Below, piece by piece: positions 36,801 through 51,800 of a DNA stretch of 64,000 bases; position 1 is the stretch's first letter; every line of letters starts with the position of its first letter. The notes below the pieces were generated by a model, which ran no database searches, was not told the DNA's origin, and saw nothing but the letters and a program-made list of their open reading frames with translations. Source of the stretch: Cyclina sinensis (Eukaryota; Mollusca; Bivalvia; Venerida; Veneridae); contig JAAONU010000023.1 in the NCBI GenBank assembly GCA_012932295.1, forward strand, positions 72,681-136,680, read 5' to 3'. The position numbers were made by a program, and so were the translations under genes.

Positions 36801-39800
36801 GAAATATAGCAAAAAGTCCCGGAGGGTCGTATACGATTGCCGCAAAAGGTCGTAGCTGTCTAACTGTCGAATTAAACATCAGTCCTCACATCATTTTGTT
36901 TGGGCCAGGAGATCATGACTGATGTGACTGCGAGATGTTAAACACGTCCATATTATCCAGATTCACCATCGGGGAAGGTGGGTTGTCATCTTCCGTTGTT
37001 GAACGACGATGTACATTACTTCCTGTCACAGAGTCATCCACAAACATTCCAAGAAAAGCCTTTAATAGCAGTAATCATAAAAATCTTGAAATTTCACAAA
37101 CACCACATTTTCTAAGCACCTCTCTGTCTTTTAAAGTGGTCACAGGATACTTGAACAAATTTAAACATCACCATTATGTGGAGAATTTGTATAGCTAACA
37201 CCATACCTAAGTTAATGTAACCACTTGAAGTTTGTCAAATAGTTAGAAACAACGTTGGTTACTAAACTTGATGATATAGATAATAAGACCAAGTTATAAA
37301 AGGTCACTGTACAGACATGAGTATAAACACAAGAAAACATGTCTGATCTATCCTTTAGTGTAAAAACTGAACTAAATCCATACTTTTTCTTTTAAAGCCT
37401 AATTTATCAAAATTCGAATTTTCCTGCCAGAAAAGGGCTACAACCAAAACAATTCTGGCACCATGTTAGCAAGACTAAACTTATCCATTAGTTATAGACT
37501 TTTTTTTATTCTTTACTTAAAAGTATATTAAATGCTAATGTACATGTGTAACATGTGTACCCTATAAACTGTTTTCCCTCTTACCTTTAGCATGGGTATG
37601 GGTGTAAAACCTTCAGTTGCCTTGCTAGTATCAAACAGGCTGTAGGCTCCATCCCTCACTGCTACAGCTTTGTTACTGCGGAAAGTGTACATCCAAACAA
37701 TAACTGGAAACTTTGTTAAGGCTGTATAATCAGACATTCATCCATGAAGGAATATTTGCCAAAACTGTTATACCCTGTTCAGTTATTGGATTTTTATTGC
37801 TAAACTTAGAAAAGGAATGTTCTTGAATAGTCATAATACCATGCTGATACCAATAAACTGTACCATAACTAAGATTTAAAGACGTCCTTCTGTGAGGCTT
37901 TTAGTTTCTATGTTACAATCTATGCTACAAAGTATCAGACTTTTTTTTTACCTAATATAAAACATGTCTATACTGATGCCTACTGACCATTTCAATCTCT
38001 CTTCAGAAATCTGCTAATAGTCGTTAGCTATAAACAAACCAATTGACCATTTCTGGTTTGACAATGCTACAACTGACTATGCAGTATGTTTGTCAAGGTA
38101 AGTTAAAAATGATCAAGTTAATTATGTCTGAACAGTATTTCATACAGAAGCAATAACTAAAGGCAATCTGATTAAAATCAGCTCCTAAATAATGCTCTGC
38201 TATTAGGATCTGAACATCACCTCTCATGACCTTTCAATCAGTCAATCAGTTCCTAGCTTTAAAGTTTTTGAAGGAGTTTCTATTTTTAACCATTTGAACA
38301 CATGTGAGAAATCTATATTTAACTGGGAGCACAAAAAACTCAGTTGTTTTCTGCCATGAACTTCACAGTTAATTGAGGAAATCTTGTAAAATATCTGAGA
38401 TAATTGTATGTGTGTAAAAATTTCCAGTAGCTTTTGACATTTTATAGATACTGCATGTATATCATTTTACCATTAATATTTTTGTCATCATGCTCATACT
38501 CAAACTAATATTTATTTAGAATATACAAACTGAAACTTTAATAAACTTATATTGATCTGAAGGAGAATTCATTTATCCTACGAAACAAAAAATATTTTCA
38601 AAATATTCATCAAGATGATTTAAACATGCTATAGAAGTTTACACACTCAACATTAACACGCTGTGTGTACAGGTAAACCATAAAGACGCATCATAAGATG
38701 CAGTCTCATTGGTTGGGATGTAGATAACATTATTGGAAATCCAGATTATTAAGAAGGTAGAATTGAATGGGTCGCCTTCAGATTTAACTCTAGTTAGACT
38801 GTGTACTTCAGTCAGACTGTAACAAAAGGTAGAATATCTGACAAAGGATACTTGTTTCTGTATGAGATTCTAACATGTGTAGATGACTGGGGTAGAACTG
38901 TAAAACTCTGAGTAGACTGCTTTGGATGCTGCAAAAGGAATATTCAAACATACATAATTTTAGACATGTAAAACTCTGTATGCTGAGAAAGGCATCTAAT
39001 ATCCTTCTTCATGATAAAAAGGCTAACATCGTGGATGAAATTTACATAAATCTACACATTATTGATTAAAAAGATTCATTAAAAACAGACAATGTTCTTT
39101 CTTATTTCTTCAATTATGAACAACAAATCTCTGCTTTACACTCCTTTGTTAGTTTACAGCTCTGTCCCTTGCTTGGAGTTACTACACACAGAGTTTAAAA
39201 TTAATTATCCTTTTTTTTTAAATGCATATAAAACACAATTCAACGGCAACAGACTTACAGTGCCAACTCCAAGAATGACGGCAGACGATAGCTTGTGAAT
39301 GGAATTCATCGGAGACCATGTGTCATGCAAAATCTGTGTGCAAAATTAATAAGTTTTAGTTACCCTATATCAATAGTATATTTGTCAATTGACAACATAT
39401 TTCCAAAGTACTGTCACTCGGACAATAATACATGTATAATAAAATCAATTTAATCTAAATGATTTTTTTTGCACCTATTATAAAGGAATGTTTTTACAAC
39501 ATATCTTATGACATATTTTTCGAGAAATGTTTTAATGACAGCTTCCTTGAGTACTAAGCAATATCATTTTACTACATGTAAGTGGTCAAGAGAGATCATT
39601 GTAAGACTGAATATAATTATCTGTATCATAAGCAGAGCCAAATATCCACCTTCTACAAGAGCAACAGACTGGTTACACATGATTTTACTAATAAATCATA
39701 GACTGCTTTTGCCTTTGCAACCTCTGCAGACCATGATCAGACTGCAAATATGTATCAGTCAGTCAGTTTTCAATTAATACCACTACAAAGAAAAATTGTA

Positions 39801-42800
39801 TATCCTAAACTGAAAGATGAACTAAACTATCATAGAAACTAAGAAAAAATGTCTCAATAATCCCACATTACCTGCATTAGATATGACAATGACCTTGTGG
39901 TATTGAGGTCATGCTGAAGCTGTGTTGCCATGACGACATGAGGATTCATAGGACTAGCTGGACCTTCTCTCCCAAACGCCAAAACAAACTGATTCTGGTC
40001 ACATTTCCAATATACATGCATCTTTAACAGAATTTAATTAATCGTACTAGTTATTTCAAAATAACATTTCATAATACTGGTATTAAATCATGGCAAAAAT
40101 TGATTTTAAAAACTTGGTTTTATAATATCTACACCTTGTAAGAGAAGTAAAATGTTCTTTTGAAAATATATAATTTTTATTTAGTTTTTTTCAGGAACAG
40201 TGTTGACAAAATTTTCTATATTACAATACACACTGTTAAACATTGCATCACCAATTTATTAAAATCCTTCTTTTCAGAAAATGAGATGGCTTAATATTGA
40301 AACTGTTGCAATTCTGCTGAAATGTCTTACAGTCAAGATTCACAAGGACCTATGACGACTATACATTATACATTAGTGGGCCAAACTTACCAGACTGGGG
40401 TAACCAGGTCCATACAGGACACTCAGTTTCTTGAAGTTGTAAGATTTCACCTCAGCTATACCCTGTATACCTGTCTGTTCATCTGCAATGTGTTGTAATA
40501 TGTTACTGACTTAATTGTTTCCATGGCAGCCATTTCATTTTTTTTATAACCATGGCAATCATTTCATATTTATCGCAACTAAAGCAATCTTCCAATCCAA
40601 TGTTAAGAAGTGCATCACCTTTAACAGGAGTTTGGCCAAAACGTAAACTAATGGAAATCTAGTAAAAGACGTTCTTAAGGGCCAAACCCATATAACTACA
40701 CTTCCAAAATTAACATACAAAGTATTTCTAAGCCACAGTAACACAGTAAATCTGCAATACAAACTGAGCTAACAGATAACATGAAGATGAAGTTAATACA
40801 CACCTGTGATCATATCAGAGAAGGGTTTAACAATACTGTAGAGATTGCACATGGCTGTCCACTCCTCCCAAAGTTCTTTTACAGTCTTCTGGTGATTGTC
40901 AGACTGTCTTTCATAGCCACATATTACACGCTGTGTTGGTCCCGCCTCTTTAGGACTCTTGGAAGGCATCATGTCATTTGTAAACAAAAACTGAAACGAT
41001 TCAAAAAACACTTGTTATAACTTCTAGTTTACTCACAGTAACTTGATACACGATTCCATCTCATTTTCAACTACATTCAAATTACAGGTTCTTAAATTTT
41101 TTTCTATAACTTTGCCAAAAGCAACGTTTTTACTCATGTTTGCATGGATAGAGAGCTCAAACTATACTAGTCTTATAGGTGAATTTCTAACTTCTTTGTT
41201 TATTTGTTTTTGTTCTTTTTTGCTTCAAATCACATCTGAATAAGCATTTATCAATTTTTCTCTAACATAACACCCATTCTAGTAAAACATATTCCACCCT
41301 AGGAAAGCACTTTCAAAATGAACCAACCCTCTTTTAAAGTTTGTCTAGAAAAATTAAAGCAAAAACAGGAAAAAGGACCACTCTCAACAGAATCTCTTTA
41401 TCTTGCCATCCTGGGGTGGGACATATGTTTAACTGGTCTTACCTTGCCTATCACCTGCTAAACAAATGTTTCAGAAGATCATGAAAACGCTTACAATTAC
41501 TTTAAAGCTTTAGTTCAACAACAGTTTGGTGAAAGACTATCTGAGTGAAAAACTTTAAAATCTCACCTCTATCTGCCAGTATCGTGCAGGTTTTGTCACA
41601 CTTCGGATTTTACATGACAACATACACCTTCTGAACGCATCACATTCAGCTTGACTTACACCAGGAACATCGGGAAAGCTGCAAAATTAGACAACACATG
41701 ATTGAACTTAATCTCCAAACTACAACATTACTGTATTTTACGATATAACTATACTGATGGCCATTCCAGTAAAACAAAACATTACAAGTATATCCCACCC
41801 AGGAAGGCATATTTAAGAAATTCTGTCTGGGTACTCTTTTTACACAGTGCAGGTGGAGCATGGTCTTTCTTGACAAATAAACCTCTAACAGGGGCTGGTC
41901 CTTTTTTAAAACAGCCCTCCTGTGGTGCAATATATATCTTACTGGAATAACCCTGATTTGAATCATGAATGTATCTTTTCTATATGAATGTGTTCTAATA
42001 TTATCATCTTAAGGATGTGACAGCATTTCACTTTATCATAGGAGAATTTCTTGTGTTTCATTTCATAAAATAGTAATCTGTCTTTAACTGTACTAAACTT
42101 GAAATTGTGTTTCACTTGAAACAGACTGCTGGAATTGTTTTCACTACATCCATTAACCAGAACTAAATGAGCATAAGCTACTGTGCAAATTAACAAACTT
42201 ACTGTACAATGTCCATCACAAGTCCCATGGCTTCTTTGTCCACTTGTACATTTGTATGGAGTATACCTTGTTCCTTCAACTGTAACAGTAAACAGTACTG
42301 AACCTACTGTCCTATATCTTATTTCAGATAATATTACTAATAATAAACTACAAACTAACAAGGTTTGTTTTTTCTTCAAAGGTTACTAGTTTAGATTGTT
42401 AATACTCGTCATATGAAATTATAAACCCAGACATTGAAACAAAAATAAAAATAGAGTAAATGATGAATCCACAAAGCTTTGATAATTCAACAAACCTCTG
42501 CTTAACTCTTTCAGAGACAACTATCTGACAAACAACTGAAAAAGTTATTTGGAAAAAATGAATTTCCATGGAATATTGACTTTACCTCTTCTCCAAGGAA
42601 AACAAAAGGTAGCTTCTCCTCACAGGCGGCCACTACATGTACCAGATCTGTGACAAAGTATGGAGACATCTTTTGTTTCTTTCCCACTGGCTCTAAATAT
42701 TCACCAAGCAGTAACTGCAAAACACAAGTATTTTACATGCCTAAATAAAGCCTACCTAAAATAATCTATTACCCAATCTTCTAAGCAGATACAAAATTAT

Positions 42801-45800
42801 TAAGAAATTTACAATACCATTATACATATTTTCTCTGTCAGCACTTGTATTTCAATTATACATGTACTTTTCATTAAAACAATGGCAAATGCTATCAAAG
42901 GAGACTTATACTCTTAACAAAACTTCAAATATTTCATAATACAATACACTGATAATTTTCAAAAGCACATAACACATAAGCCTTTCAACTTTTGCACTGC
43001 AAAATGCAATAACAGTCAGTTAAAGAATGACCAAGCTGCTCAATGTTTTACCTTCCTTTTCCTATGGAAGCTTTCTATCTCTGATTCTTCAGACTCTTCT
43101 GTAAGAGGAAATATACAAGCAAGTAAATGGCAAAATGAGAGCAATCCTGTGGTAAAGTACAAGCAATTAAGTGGCAAAATCATAGCAATTCTTTGTAAAG
43201 TTCAAGCGATTAAGTGGCAAAATACATGTAATAGCGATTCTGTAGTAAAGTTCAAGGAATTAAAATGCAAAGTTAAGAGTGATTCTGTAGTAAAGTACAA
43301 GCAATTAAATGGCAAAACAGTAGCAATTCTGTGAACAAAATTTTGAAATATCAGACTACTTATTAAAAATGCACATTGCCAAACTTAGAAATACTATTGC
43401 TAAAATACGTCTGTCATCCCATGATGTAAATATTGAAATAGTAAACACAGGCATATTGAACAGAATGAATGAATATGCACATTTAAAAGAAGACAAGAGA
43501 TGTTATTATAACACTGAATAGTTAACTAAATATTTGAACAATGGTTTGGGACACAAATACAGATACTCAACCAAATAATAAAGTCACATGCATTTTTCAT
43601 ATTTATTTCAGTGATAAAGTATTATTATATGATAAAGTAGCAATTAAGTGAACAAGAAGAAGCAATTCTGTTAAAAAAATATAAGTACGGTAATCTACTG
43701 GAAAATACATTTGCATGGAAAATACATTTTCATGAAATCTGTGAAAAATAAAGTAGTTTACTAGAAAAATACCAATTATCATCAGGGAGAATCATGCAAT
43801 TTAGTGGGAAAAACTGTATAAATTTCAGAACCAAGTAAAATATTTCTTGTATAAAACAATAGTTTTCCCCTTATTGTCCTGCAGTCCTCAGTGCCAGTGG
43901 CTGACCACATGCCATATACCACTGGATAGCCAACATGATGTCTGCATACATTACCAATGCTAACAGATACAGGGTATCTGTTCACAGCAGAAATGTCATA
44001 ATAGTGCAAGGATGGGATCATCATTGGACTGCTTTTACAGAAAATATGCTGCACATGAAAAAACGCCACATATGCTAAAGATGATAGCCCTTTCAGGGAT
44101 GAACAGTTTTTTAGAATTTTAATTTACATGTATTTGTTTACTGTTGAGGAAATCATGATAAATTCTAAAAAAATCTCTATGAGGCATACACGATAAACTA
44201 TTTTCCTAAGTTTTGAAAAACCAATGAAGAAATTTACATAAAAATCTATAACATTATAAAATCCATGTACTTACTGTAAATACTAGTGTATGGTCCATTG
44301 GTAAAGGCAAATGTATCAAGGGGGACAAGTCGTACTGCCTTCATGAAAGTTTTGACAGAGTTATCTTCTCCTATTTCTACTTCAGTGCCCTCAGCCACAC
44401 ACGGTGCTGTCTCAAGTAGATGGTACGTCAAGTCAACAGATCGAGGTGGTCTGTCTTCTACACAGGCAACCTACATTATGACATGCTGAAATTTTTAGCT
44501 ACAACAAGAGATTAAATATAAGTCTTTTAGAATAGATACAAATCTGTGCTTAAAAATTGCAGAAATCATCAATGCACCAATAAGTAACAATTTAGAAAAG
44601 CAATGTGCAGATTTTAAAATCAATACTTCTGCAATTTTAGACTTTTATGAAAAATATTTAAATTGTAGGTACATGTAGCAGACAGACATAGAAATAATAA
44701 TCTCTCCTAACTCCAACACTGAACAGAATAAAAATTTTCCCACCTGACCACAATGATACCTGGCCATGACAAAATAAGAACAGTACCTACCACATAGTGG
44801 TTGGGTTGCTTTGGTACTGGAACATATAATCTGTGTTTGGGCAGCTCCTCTAAACCATGGTCAGACTGATTTACTATCGGCAGATTGTGACAGGCCACTG
44901 TATGTAGGCAATTCACAGACTGCTCACAGCGCAATATTGTCAGCTGCAATCTGTGATAACACAACTCACATTAACATTTACCAAGCTAAAAGGTTTAAAA
45001 TGTAGTTGACTATCATTCAATTTGCAGCCATTTGACATTTATGAGGTCAGGAACTGAAAACTGAATGATTGCACTGCTGAAAGTGTAGACTACGACCAGA
45101 CTGCAAATACCAATATTCAGGATGCCAAAGTTGCATTCAGCTGGGAGGATATTAAACCTCTATAAAATTGAGTTCATTGCAGAAACTAATGAAACCTAAC
45201 CCGTTTGATTTATGATCATGTAAAACTTCAGACAGCTCTTACAAAACTTATAAGATTCTAAGCTTTAGGTTTATTACATAGTTACATATATGGTTTTCAT
45301 TGAAAATACATTAGCAGTAATCCAAGCAAACTTTCTGTGTCATATAATCATGGGTCAAAAACTGTACCTAAAGAATGAAGGAACATATTTTTAGCACTAA
45401 CCAGTGCAAGCGAACATGAGAAAACTTGAACAGTCTGCAACCATACCTACCTTAAGCTAACAAGATGCTTTTGTATATTTTTTCTGTCTCCATTCAATGT
45501 TTCTTCAAGATCCTGCAGTACAGGCAAGTCTGAAATATACAATTAAAAAAAATCTAATTATAAAACAACAAGCAGATGTATGTGTATTACACTGCTTATT
45601 CAAAATTTTTGTGAAGAGAATTTTTTGTTTAGCAAACTAGAAACACATCTCTTTTTCATTTTTCGAACTAGTGCTTTATGAAGGTGGCATGCACTGCTAT
45701 GGTAAAAACACTAATTTTCTTTGCAGGCTTCAAATTCTATGCCCATTTAAAAATGCATGAAATGTAAAATGGTTTGACTTTTAGCCAGCATACTTCTAAA

Positions 45801-48800
45801 GTGCATTAGATAATGTAAACAATATGTAATTTTGAATATACTTCCACCACAAAATTATTCCAATTAATCCAGCTACATACCTAGTGATGGCAGAGATGCG
45901 AGCAACATTCCTCTTTGAGCATCCACTGTGATACGTAGCTGTTCTGATGAAGTACAAGGGTAGACAACTGGGGCATGTAATGCAAGTGGAAGATCTCGTA
46001 TTTCACCTGGTAACAAGAAAACAGAAATAGTCTTGTAAAGAGGCAACGTACACTGTAAGCTGAATTAACTAAATACTTCTTACACACCTATAACTAACTG
46101 GACTTAATCTGACCAACATAAATGTGAAACATGAGAAAAATATAATCCTGTTTATGATGTTTCAAGGCACCCATCTCTGGTGAGTGATTTAACAAAATAT
46201 GCAGGAACAAAGCAGTCTGAAGGACAGCTAAATCCTCTTCCGCAGTGAAAATAAATGTGTACTTCTTGACCTTAAACATACCATGACCTTGATGTTGTGC
46301 CATGCATATTATAAGCACATAGTCTCCTGATAGTAATAATTTGGGCCAAGTTATTTAAAATCTTCCATTAAGTCAACTAGAACTGTGTCCATAGGACACA
46401 GATGCCCCCACTATGCATAAGTGCTCATAAAAAAGAGCATGTATATCCTGTATGTAAGATTTTTTCTGTACATATACCTAAAATGATCTACAGGTAACCT
46501 TATGTACATGTTAAATTAAATAACAAATGTAAAATTTATATGTTCAATTATATATATGGTATAATTATAGTGAAAAAATCAACAAAGGGCCATAATTCTG
46601 TTAAATTTGGTCGCAGCGAAAAATTCTTCCTTTACTACCATCTACACATTAAGGTTGTTCATCCCTGGAAGTTTAAGCAAAATCTACCATCCGGTTTAAG
46701 AGGAGTTGCGTTCACAAGATTTCGGGACGTACGGACAGAGGTACGGACGGACGGACAGACGGACAAGTGCAACGCTATATGCTCCCCACTTTGTGGGAGC
46801 ATAAAAAGTTATGGAGAACATTTTACCTTGACCGTGGGGGTAGCATACTGGATGTTGTGTTCTGCACATCGTGTCATAGTGGTGATCATTTGTGCAAAGT
46901 AATTAAAAAACTTTTTGTAAGCCAAGTTAGTAAGTTATAGAGCAGACGTGAAATGTGCATATTTGGCCTTTAACTGTGACCTTTAAGTGCTCATAAACAA
47001 GAGCATGAATATCCTGTATGTAAGATTTTTTCTGTACATATACCTAAAATGATCTACAGGTAACCTTATGTACATGTTAAATTAAATTACAAATGTAAAA
47101 TTTATATGTTCAATTATTTATATGGTATATAGTGAAAAAATCAACAAAGGGCCATAATTCTGTTACATTTGGTCGCAGCAAAAATTCTTTCCTTAACTAC
47201 CATCTACACATTAACGGTGTTCATCCCTGGAAGTTTAAGCAAAATCTGCCATCCGGTTTAAGAGGAGTTGCGTTCACAAAATTTCTATATGGTATACAGT
47301 GAAAAAAACAACAAAGGGCCATAATTCTGTTAAATTTGGTCGCAGCAAAAATTCCTTCCTTAACTACCATCTACACATTAAGGTTGTTCATCCCTGGAAG
47401 TTTAAGCAAAATCTACCATCCGGTTTAAGAGGAGTTGCGTTCACAAGATTTCGGGACGTACGGACAGAGGTACGGACGGATGGACAGACGTACGGACGGA
47501 CAGACGGACAAGTGCAACGCTATATGCTCCCCACTTTGTGGGAGCATAAAAAGTTATGGAGAACATTTTACCTTGACCGTGGGGGTAGCATACTGGATGT
47601 TGGGTTCTGCACATCGTGTCATAGTGGTGATCATTTGTGCAAAGTAATTAAAAAACTTTTTGTAAGCCAAGTTAGTAAGTTATAGAGCAGACGTGAAATG
47701 TGCATATTTGGCCTTTAACTGTGACCTTTAAGTGCTCATAAACAAGAGCATGAATATCCTGTATGTAAGATTTTTTCTGTACATATACCTAAAATGATCT
47801 ACAGGTAACCTTATGTACATGTTAAATTAAATTACAAATGTAAAATTTATATGTTCAATTATTTATATGGTATATAGTGAAAAAATCAACAAAGGGCCAT
47901 TATTCTGTTACATTTGGTCGCAGCAAAAAATTCTTTCCTTAACTACCATCTACACATTAACGGTGTTCATCCCTGGAAGTTTAAGCAAAATCTGCCATCC
48001 GGTTTAAGAGGAGTTGCGTTCACAAAATTTCTATATGGTATACAGTGAAAAAAACAACAAAGGGCCATAATTCTGTTAAATTTGGTCGCAGCAAAAATTC
48101 CTTCCTTAACTACCATCTACACATTAAGGTTGTTCATCCCTGGAAGTTTAAGCAAAATTTGCCATCCGGTTTAAGAGGAGTTGCGTTCACAAAATTTCTA
48201 GTGAAAAAATCAACAAAGGGGCATAGTTCTGTTAAATTTGGTCGCAGCAAAAATTCCTTCCTTTACTACCATCTACACATTAAGGTTGTTCATCCCTGGA
48301 AGTTTAAGCAAAATCTGCCATCTGGTTTAAGAGGAGTTGCGTTCTCAAGATTTCGGGACGTACGGACAGACGTACGGACGGACAAGTGCAACGCTATATG
48401 CACCCCACTTTGTGGGGGCATAAAAATTTTCAGCAGTTTAAAAGTTATGGAGCGGACATAAAAGTGTTATGGACGTACAGATGGACCAATGGACGGAGGC
48501 CATTCCTATAATCCCCTCCCTGCTTTGCAGAAGGGGATTAAAAAAGCACTACATTCGTATGAACACCAAGCCCCCCAGCGAGGTCTCAAAGAGGTACAAG
48601 TCTTGTGACAAACCAACAAACACACAGACAGACCAAAAACAATATGCCCTCCCTTTGAAGGCATAAAAATTCATGCTGAAAATGGTTTGTACCATATTAT
48701 TTCGTAGTTTTTTTTTAGCTTAAAAGTCAAAAGGTATCACTTTTGTTGTATCTGCTATAACAATACTAGAATCAGTTGTCGCATGGTACATGTATATTAA

Positions 48801-51800
48801 TTGCTAAACAAAAACAAGTTGTTCACTGTTACGATTATTTAAGTCTTATAATCCTGTGGTCAATTTTGGAAGAAAATCAGTAAACTTACATTTGCCTTCT
48901 ATAAACCTCTGAATGGAATAGGACAATTCCTGAAAAAGAAATAAATTCCATTTTAAAGAAACTTTCAGAATTTACCCAGCATTTTCTTTGACTGATCAAT
49001 ATTGAAACATATATGATGTAAAGGACTTAATAATTAATTCTCATTACCCATGCAGTTGTCAGTATTTCTGACACACAATATCAGGATGTCAATTTTTAAA
49101 ACTTTAACATTTTTTCTAAAACCTTTACTTTCTAAAATTGCATTTCATCTATCAGACTATGACAATGTGTTCTAACCTTAAGTTTGGCCCTTGTCCTGAC
49201 CTCAATGGTCTGCATGAGAAGCTTCTCGATGGACAGGTGTTCACTGTGTATAGTGAGCCCAATTCTTCGACATTCATCAGGCATCATAGAGGGAACATGA
49301 GACACACATAACTGCTTTGCATCATCCTCCTCATTCACATGGACTGACAGCTTATATCCTGGACAATAAATATTGTATATACTTTCAACCTGCTAAACTT
49401 CCTACATAAACTTGTTCATCATTCAACCTCTCATTTATTTGTTTTCTCTGTTTATTTCACTGAGGTTTAAGGCCAGTTTCAACCTCTTTCTGGTTATATC
49501 CCATAACAAGTGCTCCTGAATATCCAACCAGTTTACTAACCAATCTCTCTGCAAGTGACTGACTGCTTCCTCACTTAATTCAGAAGGACAAATGAACCTT
49601 AGACACATTGTCAGAGATCAATTATCATGCAGAAATTCAGCTGGCTTGAACCAAAAAACCCAGGACTGACATGATATTCTACTGAGCTAGCCAGGTCTGC
49701 ACAACCTCTCATTCAATTCTGATATACTTAATTTTACCACATATTTCAACAACTGATTGCAATGTCAGATCATTAGTATTTTTCAGGCTATGACACTTAG
49801 AATAACAAGATCCACTGTTTACACCAAGACTTGAATTTAAATATCTAATTTTCTTTCGAATGTGCAGAGTTATTCAAAAGACAAAAGTAATCAAACAATG
49901 TCTGTGGATGGTAAATATTTTCAAACTTACTTATTGCATCTTGCATCTTTTCCTTTTCTTTCTTTGTGTGATCTCTGGAAACAAAATACTCTGTTACTGA
50001 CCCAAAATACCTTATGTAAGTAATAAAACACTAAACTTTTTCAACAAAGAACCTTTAAAGTAGGGGTGGGATCAAATATTCAATAGTCAACTATATATTC
50101 AAATGAAAATAGATTTAACTGAAAATTAGTAGTGCTATAAAGAAAAATTTCTTTCACTAAAAATGCACATTTTACATGCACTGGCTTACTCACTGGCTTA
50201 TTGTTTACCGTACAAAACAGCTGAAACCTTAAGCTTTATCATCACACTGGCTGTGAAAACTGTTTCAAATAACATGATGCAGTTTTAACATAATGAATTA
50301 TACAATGTAAACATCAGTCTATTTTTTTTGTTCAGGATTTCTACACACTGAACTAAAATGCAAATATAGATGATGAAAAAAGGCAATCAAGATTGACAAG
50401 AATATTGAAAATGCTTCTTTTTATATTTCATGCATGGTTTGAAAAAATACTCCATTTCCAATGAATGTGACAGTACTTTTTGGAAATTCAAAATTTCTGA
50501 TTGCAGACTTCATATACAATATTTGAATATGCAGAATCAAATACTGTTAAATATACATTCCCATCCCTCTTTAGTAATTCTGTCAGACTTGTCAAAGTGC
50601 TGGGACGCTAAAACTACTGCTATTTATATACAGCTATATATACACATGTATTTTTACTTGTTATGATTTCCGAAAAAAGCTATACTGCAAATTCTCTATA
50701 TTAAAAGAGTATAGTTTAAAACTTAAGTACTAAAACTGTAAACTTACTTCCAGTATGACACTGTCAGACACTTTCCCATAGCATATTCATCAATACTCAA
50801 AGAGTCACCAAGTCTTTCTCTGATCAACTTCTGAGTCTGTAACACATATTGTACATGAAGTATAATGTTAGTATCTAATGTTTTTTTACAGAAGGTAGCC
50901 TTGGAGCAGATCAGTGCTCCAGTGGTTAAGGTGCTGGACTGGTAATCAGGTATGACCCCTTCTGCCCTCCTCCACTAACATTACTGTTACATTCAGATGA
51001 GAGATGTATCAGTGCTAAACACTTAGCATGGAAAAGAACCAAGGCTGTCTCTGGAATAGGATGCTTTCTGTATCTTGCACAATCCCCCACAACATAATAT
51101 GATTAAACTCTGCATGAGAGTCTGTAATTCTGGCAACCTGTGCCAATGATAAACCAACTCAAATAGATAGAAAAAGCAGCCATGGTCTTGGGGACCTTTT
51201 TTTGTAAAGTTATTGGATCACAAATGATATAACAGTAGGAAGGCAGACTAATAACAGCCTCCTGGTATTTCATGGATATCCTTGGTCATGTTGAAACTAT
51301 GGAAAACCAGCGAATTGTAACAATGCTCTACTGAGTTTAACAGGTTTAACCCATTTATGTGTAATGGATTATGCCATCCTTGTCAGCTGGACAACTCCAT
51401 TTTCAATGAGAAAGGTTTCTGGTATAAATTTTCAATTTTACACTATTTAGGGAAGACAGTCCTATATGCAAACAGAGAAGAACCTGACCAGGGTCTGCAC
51501 TCTTTGCCTACGTCTGCTTTTGTAGACACTAGGCACTACTGGGTTAAATTCTTACTGCTGAGTGTGACCTTTGTAAGAGAGGCATACTCTCAGATTAACA
51601 GCATTCCATTTCTTTCAAAAGCATACATGTATAAAACTGAATGATATTGAACAATGCATGCTCAGGTATTAAGTTGTCAATCAGAAATCCAAAGTATAGT
51701 AGGCAAACTGAATGCATTTAATACCATTTATATTAAGTCTTTATAAATAGAGTTGTTGTTCATTTTTTGAGAGGACAGCTATTTATGAATAAATGAACAC

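Noticed and set aside
46376..48426. Possible CRISPR-like regular spacing
   Set aside because: Units are hundreds of bases, directly repeated without unique spacers, and the genome is eukaryotic.
46540..48666. Several plus-strand open frames of 65-138 codons with the same peptide
   Set aside because: Read-through of the nested 745-bp repeat in a MED14 intron; no splice or start support.
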